Assembly: GCF_001602375.1 (NCBI RefSeq)
Contig: NZ_BCNY01000015.1
Coordinates: forward strand, 744,001 to 808,000
Origin: Methanoculleus horonobensis
Lineage (GTDB): Archaea; Halobacteriota; Methanomicrobia; Methanomicrobiales; Methanoculleaceae
Direction: 5' to 3'
Length of the DNA stretch: 64,000 nucleotides
Shown here: piece by piece, positions 15,923-23,890 of the stretch
How the letters are laid out: each line of letters begins with the position of its first letter
How positions within the stretch are numbered: position 1 is the stretch's first letter
Position numbers and translations under genes: made by a program
The notes under the pieces: generated by a model
What the model was told of the DNA's origin: nothing
What the model saw: only the letters and a program-made list of their open reading frames with translations
The model's database searches: none

Positions 15923-16870
15923 TTGGGGATCAGGGAGGATATCCGGACAGTCTTTGCAAAAGACCCGGCGGCCCGGTCGGCGATCGAAGTGATCTGCTGC
16001 TACCCCGGCCTCCACGCGATCTGGGCGCACCGGATCGCGCACGCCTTCTATCGCCGCAGGCTCTACTTCCCGGCCCGGTTCGTCTCCCATATCTCGCGAG
16101 CGTTGACTGGAATCGAGATCCACCCCGGTGCGAAGATCGGCCGCCGGGTCTTCATCGACCACGGCTCGGGCGTCGTGATCGGGGAGACGGCGGAGGTCGG
16201 CGACGACGTCCTGATCTATATGGGCGTGGTGCTCGGCGGCACCGCGCTCGAGCAGACGAAACGGCACCCGACCATCGAGGACGGTGTCATCATCGGGTCG
16301 GGGGCGAGCGTTCTCGGCCCCATCACCGTCGGGCGCGGAGCGAAGATCGGGGCGGGTTCGGTCGTCGTCCACCCCGTCCCCGCCGGTGCGACGGTCGTGG
16401 GCGTGCCCGGCAGGCTCGCCGGCCCGAAGTGCCAGAAGGGCCAGGAGAGACTCGACCGTGGCGACCTCCCCGATCCGATGCTCCGGGTGGTCAGCCGCAT
16501 GCTTGATAGGCAGAACCGGATCGAGGAGCGGCTCCGGGCGATGGAGCGGTCGGGACTGGTCGGCGGTAAACGGCAGGAGGAGATCGCGCTCGAGGAGAGT
16601 ATCCGGGCGGCGCTTAAAGAGGTGATCGACCCGGAGGTCGGGATCGACGTTGTCGATCTCGGCCTGATCAAGGGGATCACCGTCCGGGACTCCTCGGTGC
16701 TCGTGGAGATGGTCCTGACCACCGCCACCTGCCCGCTCGTCGACTACCTTACCGACCGGATCCGGCGCCGGGTGCTCGACGTGAGCGGCGTCCGGGACGT
16801 CGAGATCCGGGTGTTCGACGAGCCATGGGACTGGGACCGGTTCTTCAGCCAGAGGGATGTTCTCAGGTGA
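15923..16870 (+). CDS. cysE: Serine O-acetyltransferase fused to a MIP18/DUF59 domain
   Basis: The 315-residue protein begins with a serine O-acetyltransferase of the left-handed beta-helix type. Residues ~60-180 carry hexapeptide repeats with the active-site signature [12 protein letters not shown] and [11 protein letters not shown] charged linker (~185-220) leads to a second domain, ~222-305, with [20 protein letters not shown] and [11 protein letters not shown]. This is the MIP18/DUF59 family used in iron-sulfur cluster assembly, including its conserved Cys near 269. The start is a TTG preceded by GAGGTG. The fusion links cysteine supply to Fe-S assembly. I see no frameshift, so it reads as a genuine single protein. 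Confidence 0.9.
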   Translation: MGIREDIRTVFAKDPAARSAIEVICCYPGLHAIWAHRIAHAFYRRRLYFPARFVSHISRALTGIEIHPGAKIGRRVFIDHGSGVVIGETAEVGDDVLIYMGVVLGGTALEQTKRHPTIEDGVIIGSGASVLGPITVGRGAKIGAGSVVVHPVPAGATVVGVPGRLAGPKCQKGQERLDRGDLPDPMLRVVSRMLDRQNRIEERLRAMERSGLVGGKRQEEIALEESIRAALKEVIDPEVGIDVVDLGLIKGITVRDSSVLVEMVLTTATCPLVDYLTDRIRRRVLDVSGVRDVEIRVFDEPWDWDRFFSQRDVLR

Positions 16871-16985
16871 TCCTGATGTCCGGATACCCCTGCCGGAGAG
16901 AGGTCCGGGACCGCTATGGTCTCACTGGAGAGAACGGTTCCTGACCACCGGCGTGCCCGGAGGCGGCACGGAGGCTCGTGATCCG

Positions 16986-17171
16986 TCAACCGCCCCCGCC
17001 TGAGGCCGCAGGGTTCCCCGTCCGCAATGATACCGGCGGACGGTGCCTGCCCCCGCTTTGCCCTGCAAAAGCCTTCAAGGCACAGAGCATGAGGGAGGCC
17101 CGGAGCGTCTCGTGCGGGTACTTGATGACCTCGGCAATGCTCCGACCCTCGTGTGTCAGGGCCGCGTCGTT
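16986..17171 (-). pseudogene. Possible gene remnant on the minus strand
   Basis: The gap between the cysE fusion and the next gene is about 350 bp. Read on the minus strand, it contains an open stretch from 17171 whose first part looks coding: LTHEGRSIAEVIKYPHETL then RASLMLCALKAFAG, with high third-position GC. The frame has no ATG, GTG or TTG before this segment and is bounded by a TGA at 17172-17174. The rest of the frame loses protein-like composition. It is probably a fragment of a decayed gene. The family is not recognised. Confidence 0.35.
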
Positions 17172-17218
17172 TCAGGGGCGAACCTTTTTTCCTGCCGCAC
17201 GCCAGAGATCCGGTAACC

Positions 17219-18010
17219 ATGAACAGCGACCTGAAGGCGGCCGTCCTCGAGCGGTGCCGGAAGATGGAGATCCCGCTCGTCGGGGTCGCGAGCACGGAGC
17301 GGTGGGAGAACCCCCCGTTCCGGCCCTGGATGCCGGAGGAGTTCTACCCGCAGTCGATCTTCCCCGAGGCCCGATCGGTGATCGTCATCGGTCTTCCTGT
17401 CCACCTCCCGGTGCTTGAGACCTCACCCTCCATCTACTACCATGAACTCTACAAAACCGTCAACGCCCTGCTCGACCAGTACACCTACCGGCTCGCCTCC
17501 TACCTCAACGACTGCGGCTACCCGTCGGTCTTCGTCCCCCGCGACGGTTACGGGAGCATCGAGGTGCTCCAGAAGAACCCCATCGCCTTCTTCTCGCACC
17601 GCCACGCAGCGCTCCTCGCGGGGCTCGGGACGTTCGGCGTGAACAACACCCTCCTCACGCCGGATTACGGCCCCCGGATCAGGTTCGGCTCGGTTCTCAC
17701 CGCCGCGGACCTCCCGCCCGATCCGCTGCTCACGGAGAACCTCTGCACCCGGTGCATGCTCTGCGTCGAGGCCTGCCCCGTAGGCGCGCTCGACGAGCGG
17801 GACTACCCCGAGGGCCTCACCGACAAGGCGGCCTGCGCGGAGGACAGCGCCGAACTCGCCCGGCGCCACATCTCTCCCTGCGGGATCTGCATCAAAGTCT
17901 GCCCGATCGGGGATGACCGACGTCACTACGGGCACAGTACCGCTGCAGGTGACGGGGATCCGCGCTACCGGCGCGCCAGGGAACACGTGCAGAGATGCGG
18001 CGGGCTGTAA
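17219..18010 (+). CDS. Epoxyqueuosine-reductase-like 2[4Fe-4S] protein
   Basis: The 263-residue protein has an N-terminal QueG-like domain (FYPQSIFPEARSVIVIGLPV near 40-60, LLAGLGTFGVNN near 138-150) and a ferredoxin domain. The latter has two cluster motifs, CTRCMLCVEACP (~178-189) and CGICIKVCPIG (~222-232). True QueG proteins use cobalamin to reduce epoxyqueuosine in tRNA and are usually longer, with a HEAT-like tail that is missing here. In archaea, which make archaeosine, such short paralogues have no established substrate. I start at the ATG at 17219 because the upstream extension is arginine/proline-rich. It stands alone and is convergent with the next gene. Confidence 0.8.
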   Translation: MNSDLKAAVLERCRKMEIPLVGVASTERWENPPFRPWMPEEFYPQSIFPEARSVIVIGLPVHLPVLETSPSIYYHELYKTVNALLDQYTYRLASYLNDCGYPSVFVPRDGYGSIEVLQKNPIAFFSHRHAALLAGLGTFGVNNTLLTPDYGPRIRFGSVLTAADLPPDPLLTENLCTRCMLCVEACPVGALDERDYPEGLTDKAACAEDSAELARRHISPCGICIKVCPIGDDRRHYGHSTAAGDGDPRYRRAREHVQRCGGL

Positions 18011-18026
18011 ACCCGCCAAAAAAAGA

Positions 18027-18716
18027 TTATTCTCTTCTTACTCTGCCCATCAACTGATCCATGAGTTCCGGCGCCCGGTCGCGCATGCCGAACCCGACGA
18101 TGATGGCGATCGCCGCGCCGATGCCGATCCCGACTCCCCAGGCTATCGGGACGACGAAGACGTAGATGATCGAGAGGTCGAGCATGAGCTGCTGGAGCGC
18201 GAGGATGGCGACGACGAAGTAGAGGAAGGCTCGTAACAGCATCGCGATCAGTCCGAAGCCCTGGATGCTCTGCGTCTCCCCCATGTTCTGGAGTAGGTCC
18301 AACAGCCAGTCGATCAGGATGAACCCGGCGACCAGGATGATGAGGAACGCGACGACGTTCGGGATGTAGGCTACGATGGCCGCGACCGCTGCTGTCAGGG
18401 CCGGGATCTGCAGGACGCTGACCGCCGTGAGGATTGCGATGAGGTAGATGAACCAGCGGACGATGAGGTCGAAGAGGCGGCTTATGTTCATCGTGGAACG
18501 TTCGATCTGCTGGCCGACCGACGTCTTCCGGAGCGCGTCGTCGACGCCGATCCGGTCGAGAACTCCGGCAACGACCCTCCCAAGGATGCGTCCGAGGATC
18601 CAGCCGATGATCAGGATGACGATCGCTGCAATGAGGTTTGGCAAAAACAGAATGACGTTACGGGCCAGTTCTTGAACCGGCTCTAACACCTGAGCCGAAA
18701 GGTCTCCATTTGTCAC
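18027..18716 (-). CDS. MscS-related membrane protein (TM-helix repeat type)
   Basis: The 229-residue protein has about five membrane segments, the first at ~25-50 (LIAAIVILIIGWILGRILGR) and the last at ~185-215. The glycine-rich first helix and the following VAGVLDRIGVDDALRKTSVG match the conserved TM-helix repeat of MscS-related proteins such as CmpX. It lacks the cytoplasmic beta domain of true MscS channels, so it is probably a small osmotic or membrane-stress protein rather than a full channel. It stands alone. The region upstream of its start carries two copies of the dispersed palindromic repeat. Confidence 0.75.
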   Translation of the reverse strand: MTNGDLSAQVLEPVQELARNVILFLPNLIAAIVILIIGWILGRILGRVVAGVLDRIGVDDALRKTSVGQQIERSTMNISRLFDLIVRWFIYLIAILTAVSVLQIPALTAAVAAIVAYIPNVVAFLIILVAGFILIDWLLDLLQNMGETQSIQGFGLIAMLLRAFLYFVVAILALQQLMLDLSIIYVFVVPIAWGVGIGIGAAIAIIVGFGMRDRAPELMDQLMGRVRRE

Positions 18717-18820
18717 GGTATATCACCGGGAGAAGGATCTAGGAGGTACTATATATACCTTAATGCCCCGGCCACCCGGGGAGCGCGGGGAGACCGTAGC
18801 CAGGGGAGTGCGACGGGCGT

Positions 18821-18869
18821 GAGCACCGCCAGGTGCGAGCACCCGGAGTTTGAGCACCGATAGGTGCAA
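18821..18869 (+). repeat. Dispersed palindromic repeat, two core copies
   Basis: Two hairpin cores lie side by side: GAGCACCGCCAGGTGCGAG from 18821, and TGAGCACCGATAGGTGCA at 18851-18868, the latter preceded by GGAGTT. The same core occurs near 31.7, 34.6 and 52.1-52.7 kb. The flanking segment GTGCGACGGGCGT resembles the CGAC-type lead of other copies. The copies sit in the 186-bp gap between the RND exporter and the MscS-related gene, within 150 bp of the latter's start. Confidence 0.8.
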
Positions 18870-18902
18870 GCGCCTTCTCAGAAAGGGGGGGTGACGGAGA
18901 GG

Positions 18903-21161
18903 TTACTCCTGAGCCCCGGCCGCTGCTATCGCCCGGGATCGCCCGGTGAAGCGGTACATCAGCGCGAGGATCGCCGGCATGACGACGATTGCGCCCACGA
19001 GCGAGAACCCGACCGATATGACCGTCACGATCCCGAAGTTGCTGATGATGTTGAACGTCGAGAACGTGAGCGCCGAGAACCCGAAGACCGTCGTCAGCCC
19101 CGATACCGTGATGGCCGTCCCGATCTTCTGCACGGCGGTCTGAATTGCATCGAGGAACTCCATGCCCCGGGCGAGTTCCTCCTCACACCGCTCCATGATC
19201 AGGATGGTGTACTCGGACGCGACGCCGATCGTCATCGAACCGAGGACGGCGGTCAGCGGTGTATATTCGAGGCCGAGGAGGTACATGATCGCGCCGTTCC
19301 AGCCCACGATGAAGACGATCGGAATGACCGGCGAGACGGCGCCGAACTTCCGGTAGACGAGAATCAGGAAGCCGAGGATGAAGGCGAACCCGAGCAGGGT
19401 CATATACACCCTGGACTCGCTGATGTCGTCCATGACGGCGGCAAACATCTCCATCTGGCCGGTGATCTTCACCGTCACGCCGGCCGGCGGGTTGTTCCAC
19501 GCGACGTCGCTCTGTACCCTCTCGACGAGGCCGCGGGCGACGCTCATCTCCATATCAACCGTCGAAAACTCGAGCACCGCTTCCAGATTCCCGTTGAGGT
19601 AGCGTTTCAGGGTCGATTCCGGGATCCGGGCAATGACGTTGTCGACCTCCCTCTCGGTCGAGGGGAGTACCCCGTTGTTGTACTCGCGGACCAGGGTCGC
19701 GATGCTCGTGACGCCCGTGATCTTGTCATTATGCTCCTGCTCGTAGACCCCGAACCGATCTATCCAGGCGAGCGTCTCCGGAGAGAGTACGTCGTCCGCG
19801 AGCACGATGACGGGGATGGTGCTCGTCGAACCCATGACCCGGGTGAGTTTTTCGAGGGAAAGAAGGGCGGGCATATCGCCGGGGACGAAGGTCTTCTCGT
19901 CCGCGCTGACGGGGACGCTCTGGTCGAGGTAGAACCCTCCTGCCGCCACAACCGCAAAGAGCATGATGACGGGGATCGGGTATTTTGCGACGGTGTAGGC
20001 GAGCCGCCCGAGAAGACGGTCGTATCGCTCGATGGTGGATTCTCCCTTCGCCGGTTCGGTTCCGGCGGCTGCGGCCTCCTTCCTCGGCCGATAACGGGTG
20101 ACGATCGCAAAGACCGGGACGATGATCAGCGCCGCGATGTAGCAGGAGACGACCCCGATGGTGCAGACCATCCCGAAATCGGCCACCATCGGTACCGGCG
20201 CAAAGAACATCGCGATGAACCCGAGCGCCGTCGCCGACATCGCGATCAGGATCGACGGCCCCATCTGGGTAACGGTGGCCCATACGGCCTCTGCAGTCGG
20301 TTTGCTCTGAATCTCCTCGTCGAACCGTGCGTGGAGCTGGATCGCGTAATCGATCCCGATCCCGATGAGTACCGGGAACGCCCCGACCACCACCATGCTG
20401 ATGGGAATGCCGAAGAGACCCATGAACCCGAAGGTCATGATCAGCCCCACGGCCACGATCCCGACCGGGAGAAGGCGGTAGCGAACGTGGGAGAAGAGGA
20501 GCATCACCGCGAGAACCATCAAGATCATGGCCACCAGGATCAGCATGCCCGTCTCGGATCCCATCGCCTCGCCCATCTCCAGCGAGAACGCAGGGTTGCC
20601 GGATACCGTGACCGTGAGCCCTGCTGGGGGCTCCGATATGGCGATGATGGACTTGATGCTCCCGACAACCTGTTGCTGCGCCTCCATGGAGACCCCCGGT
20701 TCGAGGTTGATGACGCTGATCGTCATCAGGTCAGAGGGCAGCATCCTCTCGACCATCTCGGGTGGAGCCTGGCCGATGATCGCATCGATCTCAGCCTTGG
20801 ACGACGGGAGGGTGCCGTCGTTCGCCTGTTTCAGGAGGTCGACGACGCCGGAGACGGAATCTACGTAGCGTTCGTTCCTGAGGTCTTCCTGGAGATGGTC
20901 GATGTACCCGAGAATCTCCGGACTCCGGACGCTGTCCGTCTCGTAGATGAGCATGATCGCGTCGGAGCCGTAGGTTTCGGCGTAGTGGGCGAGGAGCGCG
21001 CCGCGGGGGGTGCTCTTGTCCAGGTAGGCGTCGTCACCGGTCTCCATCGAGACCATCGAGAGCCCGAAGCACGCCAGGATGAATATGGCGGCGGCGACCC
21101 CGACGACGGTCCAGGTACGGTTGTTGATCGCGGCGGCAAGCCACTCGTAGGGGTTCTTCAT
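18903..21161 (-). CDS. RND superfamily exporter (HAE3/MMPL type)
   Basis: The 752-residue protein shows the duplicated RND layout: one helix near residue 15-35, a large extracytoplasmic loop, five clustered helices at ~190-345, a single helix near 390, a second loop, and a final five-helix cluster at ~580-735. Conserved intramembrane motifs are GIGIDYAIQLHARFDEE in the first half and IGVASEYTILIMERCEEE in the second. The family exports hydrophobic or amphiphilic compounds with proton exchange; in archaea it is the HAE3 subgroup and the substrate is unknown. Its ATG overlaps the stop of the upstream small gene by 4 bp, so the two are coupled. Confidence 0.88.
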   Translation of the reverse strand: MKNPYEWLAAAINNRTWTVVGVAAAIFILACFGLSMVSMETGDDAYLDKSTPRGALLAHYAETYGSDAIMLIYETDSVRSPEILGYIDHLQEDLRNERYVDSVSGVVDLLKQANDGTLPSSKAEIDAIIGQAPPEMVERMLPSDLMTISVINLEPGVSMEAQQQVVGSIKSIIAISEPPAGLTVTVSGNPAFSLEMGEAMGSETGMLILVAMILMVLAVMLLFSHVRYRLLPVGIVAVGLIMTFGFMGLFGIPISMVVVGAFPVLIGIGIDYAIQLHARFDEEIQSKPTAEAVWATVTQMGPSILIAMSATALGFIAMFFAPVPMVADFGMVCTIGVVSCYIAALIIVPVFAIVTRYRPRKEAAAAGTEPAKGESTIERYDRLLGRLAYTVAKYPIPVIMLFAVVAAGGFYLDQSVPVSADEKTFVPGDMPALLSLEKLTRVMGSTSTIPVIVLADDVLSPETLAWIDRFGVYEQEHNDKITGVTSIATLVREYNNGVLPSTEREVDNVIARIPESTLKRYLNGNLEAVLEFSTVDMEMSVARGLVERVQSDVAWNNPPAGVTVKITGQMEMFAAVMDDISESRVYMTLLGFAFILGFLILVYRKFGAVSPVIPIVFIVGWNGAIMYLLGLEYTPLTAVLGSMTIGVASEYTILIMERCEEELARGMEFLDAIQTAVQKIGTAITVSGLTTVFGFSALTFSTFNIISNFGIVTVISVGFSLVGAIVVMPAILALMYRFTGRSRAIAAAGAQE

Positions 21162-21577
21162 ACGTGCTCCTCCGCCGCCTTCTCCCCGTACTCCCCGATG
21201 ATCGCAATGGTCACCGCGTGAGCAATCTCGCCATCGCTCCTGCCGGCGGGCTCGATCCCGTAATCTTTTGCCATGTCCCGGAGTCTTGCGGGGTTGAGGA
21301 TCCGGTAGCCGTGGCCGCCCTCCCCGGATGTAACCATTGTCATGAGGACGGACGAGAGCAGGGACGCTGCGGACTCTTCATCCATGGCGAGACGGTGCAA
21401 CAGGGCTACAGCCCGCCGGCAGTCCGGCGGGGGGATGAATCCCGCCTCGATCCAGACCTGGTCGGTCTCCTCGATACGCGGCTCTTTGCAGGATTTTTTG
21501 CGATAAACCGGTCTTCTGCACGGTGATTCCCGGGAACCCCGGCAGGATCCGGTATTACAGGTGGTTGCGCAGTTCAC
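21158..21577 (-). CDS. Small cysteine-rich protein resembling the CODH N-terminal domain
   Basis: The predicted 139-residue protein has a cysteine-rich start (Cys at 3, 7, 12, 20 and 30) followed by a helical domain. The latter part, YRILNPARLRDMAKDYGIE followed by GRSDGEIAHAV, resembles the helical region near residues 100-150 of Ni-CO dehydrogenase CooS (form YxIKDxxKL...GI...GxxxxEIA). Nothing of the catalytic C-cluster domains is present, so it cannot be a CODH. The resemblance was judged by eye and is tentative. Its stop overlaps the start of the RND exporter gene (ATGA), so it may be an accessory or sensor for that exporter. The true start could be an internal codon such as MDEESA. Confidence 0.45.
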   Translation of the reverse strand: MNCATTCNTGSCRGSRESPCRRPVYRKKSCKEPRIEETDQVWIEAGFIPPPDCRRAVALLHRLAMDEESAASLLSSVLMTMVTSGEGGHGYRILNPARLRDMAKDYGIEPAGRSDGEIAHAVTIAIIGEYGEKAAEEHV

Positions 21578-22319
21578 GTCTCTCCTCGTGATAAGTGACT
21601 CTCTTGCTGGAGGTAGTGTTTTTAAGGGACAGGATATGAACCTGCTGCAACTCCGGCGGGGACAGGTTCTGCGATCTGCATGTCTACACCGGTATCGGCG
21701 ACGGCGGGAACCTGAACGAAGTTCTCCACCTCATCTCCACTTACAAAGAGGTACGAAATGTCATCTTCAAGGAGGCCATTTTCTCCGGGAACGGGGCGCT
21801 CCCGGGCCTCAACGCCGGAGGCAGAGAGAACTTTTGATTGCGGCGAGGCGCCGTGGCTGCTACGAGTATCCCCAAAAGATCATGCGCCAGCGGTTCGCGT
21901 TCGCGGGAAAACCGGGCACCAGCAAGGCCGCTGCGATCGAGTACCTGCGAAAGGCAGAGGCTGCCCGTTGCCCGGGAGACGGGTGGTTCGGGCGACGGCT
22001 CAGCCACACCCGGCCCCCGCTCGTCCGTTGCCGCTGGATACGCTCCAGGGCCTGCCGGCGATGGTTCTCCCGGTTTTCGGAGGGAAGATACATGCGAGCA
22101 TCTGTTCTGGTGGTATCGCTCTTCTATGCTGCTCCCGTTCGTCCTTGCGGAACGGCCTTCTTCCGAAGGTGAGTATGCCCGGCCGGGCGCCCCGGCACGT
22201 TCTGCAGGGCCCGAATCACAGACGGTGTGACTCCGGTTTCTGGCAGGAGGCTGCTCCGGTGAAGGGCAGCCTTGCGAGGAGAGTCGAACCCTCTCTCGCC
22301 GGTATATCCGTATCTCGTC
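21578..22319. other. Gene-poor spacer with coding-like fragments
   Basis: This 740-bp stretch has no complete convincing gene. On the plus strand, 21640-21837 encodes a start-less, protein-like piece containing FCDLHVYTGIGDGGNLNEVL and ending in LPGLNAGGRENF before a TGA. Its family is not recognised. At 22092-22172 a 26-codon ATG frame preceded by GGAGGGAAG encodes a signal-like sequence (MRASVLVVSLFYAAPV). The remainder is high-GC and without clear reading bias. The simplest reading is decayed genes. Confidence 0.4.
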
Positions 22320-22342
22320 GCAACTCATAAGTGTGTTGCAAC
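22320..22342 (+). promoter_or_regulatory. Candidate operator of the TrmB-family gene
   Basis: The interrupted inverted repeat GCAACTCATAAGTGTGTTGC at 22320-22339 matches in 7 of 8 arm positions. It continues into the perfect palindrome GTTGCAAC at 22335-22342. A TATA-like GGTATATCC lies about 20 bp upstream (near 22301). The site ends 14 bp before the ATG of the regulator, and GGAGGTG lies between them. Autoregulation is the likely meaning. Confidence 0.5.
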
Positions 22343-22356
22343 CAAACGGAGGTGCA

Positions 22357-23109
22357 ATGGTTGCGGAAATAGTGCCCGGGCTCCGGGCTCTCGGGATGAA
22401 CGAATACGAGGCAAGCGTCTACTCCACGCTCGTCGGGCTGCAGAAGGCGACCGCACGGGACATTCACGAGGCAAGCGGAGTCCCCCGGGGACGGATCTAT
22501 GAGATCTTAAATGACCTTGCCCGCCGGGGTTTCATCGCGGTTGAAGAGGGATCCCCCACCTCCTACTACGTGCTCGAGATCGACGTGGTCTTCGACCGGC
22601 TCAAAGAGGACTACATCCGCGCCCTCGACGAGACCCGCGAGGCGCTCAAGAGCCTCTCGGTCAAACCGCGTCTCCCGCCCGACTCGTTCTTCATCCTCAG
22701 GAGCGGCTGGGCAATCGAGAACCATCTCTCCTCGCTCTTCCGCCGGGTAAAGAAGAGCATGGTGATCCTCTGCTACGATCCGGAATTCCTCCGGAAACAC
22801 TATGCGGCCATCAAGCCGCTCGAGCGCAAGATAAACCTCTTCGTGGTCGTGCGGGAGAAGGGGGATTATGCCGGCATCAGCCTCCCTATATACGAGGCCA
22901 GGGGAACCGTGCTCGAGCTCCTTGAAACTCCGGCGGTGAACGAGTCCGTAATGGGCCAGAGAAGAGATGAGTGCGCGCTATTGGTCGACGGTCGTGACTT
23001 CTTCGTCATCGCCACGGTGGGGTCCGGGCGGCACGCGGTGATCGGATCGGATATGCCGATCATCGGTTACATGCAGAAGACGATCGTCGAGCGGCTCACC
23101 GGGGCGTGA
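22357..23109 (+). CDS. TrmB-family transcriptional regulator
   Basis: The 250-residue protein has an N-terminal winged helix (LGMNEYEASVYSTLV, then ATARDIHEASGVPRGRIYEILNDLARRGFI), which is the TrmB DNA-binding signature. A coiled linker (~80-100) and a C-terminal effector domain of the phospholipase D-like type follow. TrmB proteins typically respond to sugars, but this effector part has no readable ligand site. The ATG at 22357 is chosen because a strong GGAGGTG lies 4 bp before it; an in-frame TTG at 22333 is unlikely. An inverted repeat directly upstream is a candidate self-binding site. Confidence 0.85.
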   Translation: MVAEIVPGLRALGMNEYEASVYSTLVGLQKATARDIHEASGVPRGRIYEILNDLARRGFIAVEEGSPTSYYVLEIDVVFDRLKEDYIRALDETREALKSLSVKPRLPPDSFFILRSGWAIENHLSSLFRRVKKSMVILCYDPEFLRKHYAAIKPLERKINLFVVVREKGDYAGISLPIYEARGTVLELLETPAVNESVMGQRRDECALLVDGRDFFVIATVGSGRHAVIGSDMPIIGYMQKTIVERLTGA

Positions 23110-23163
23110 GGGGCACGAGCGGTGACCTGCCCGGATAACGTTCGGTAACCGCATGCATCGCCT

Positions 23164-23535
23164 TCACGGTGGCTTCTCGTTCTGCCTGTCGGGGACGCGG
23201 ACTACCTTTAGCCGTTCGCGAAGTGCCGGTATGTCGGAACGTGCCGTTTCCCAGACGATCTCAAGGCTGACGCCGAAGTAGTGATGAATAAGTTTGTCCC
23301 GCATTCCAGCGATGAAGCGTCACGGGACTTCAGGATATTGTTCTTTGAACGGTCCCGGGAGGTTCTTAACCGCCTCTCCGAGGATCTCCAGGTTTCTTGT
23401 GACTGCGTCCTGTGTCTTTGTGTCGGCGAGAAACTCACCGTAGGTCATGCCTGTGGTATACCGGAAGATGCGTTCGACAGCCTCGGTGATGTCGCTGCAG
23501 AGGAGGCGGATCTCCGAGCGTTCAGGCATACGCAA
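23164..23535 (-). pseudogene. HepT-like toxin gene with an internal UGA stop
   Basis: The 124-codon frame encodes a HepT (DUF86) protein: RLLCSDITEAVERI, then DAVTRNLEILGEAVKNLP, then RFIAGMRDKLIHHYFGV. A TGA at 23320-23322 interrupts it at codon 72, exactly where HepT proteins have the Trp of the P-W-R-x-I-x-G-M-R-D motif. The catalytic R-x4-H-Y sequence lies beyond the stop, so the truncated product would be inactive. A single TGG-to-TGA change explains it. It overlaps the mntA-like gene by 14 bp, as expected for a MntA/HepT pair. Selenocysteine decoding is improbable in this lineage. Confidence 0.85.
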
Positions 23536-23815
23536 CCTCGGCGGCTACCCGCTCACGGATAAGTGGCTTAAGGGCGTCAGGCGTCACCAGGTCAACGGGA
23601 GCGCCGAGATGGAGCGATAAATACTCCTCGAGTTCGACGAAGGTGAAGAACCCAACCGGTCGGGAGAACTCGACGAGGATGTCGATATCGCTTGTCTCGG
23701 TCTGCTCACCGCGTGCGACCGAGCCGAAGATACCGATCCGGCTGACCGAGAACCGCGTGGAGAGTTCATCCCTGAGCCGTTGCAGAATCGCGAAGATCTC
23801 TTCCCGGGACCGCAT
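23522..23815 (-). CDS. MntA-like minimal nucleotidyltransferase (antitoxin)
   Basis: The 97-residue protein has the minimal nucleotidyltransferase signature: IGIFGSVARGEQ followed by SDIDILVEF, which holds the two metal-binding Asp residues, and a third acidic position in the GAPVDLVTPDAL strand. In intact MntA/HepT modules this protein AMPylates and silences the HepT RNase. Here its partner gene carries a nonsense mutation. This may explain persistence of an otherwise unpaired antitoxin. Confidence 0.85.
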   Translation of the reverse strand: MRSREEIFAILQRLRDELSTRFSVSRIGIFGSVARGEQTETSDIDILVEFSRPVGFFTFVELEEYLSLHLGAPVDLVTPDALKPLIRERVAAEVAYA

Positions 23816-23890
23816 GGTTACTGGTATTCTGTCAGGGAGGCATTAATGAGTTGCTGCAAGAGGGGAGGGCGGCCGGCCGCCGCCGCCCCC

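Noticed and set aside
17985-18022. GGCGGG/CCCGCC hairpin at the end of the epoxyqueuosine-reductase-like gene as a terminator
   Set aside because: It is followed by A residues on the plus strand and preceded by T residues on the minus strand, so it lacks the T-run needed on either side.
18864-21221. Plus-strand frame of 785 codons
   Set aside because: It is antisense to the RND exporter. Its composition (Arg/Asp/His-rich) is what GC-rich codon bias gives on the opposite strand.
23320-23322. UGA in hepT as a selenocysteine codon
   Set aside because: The position is a conserved Trp in HepT proteins, no SECIS-like element is seen, and this lineage is not known to use selenocysteine. A nonsense mutation is simpler.
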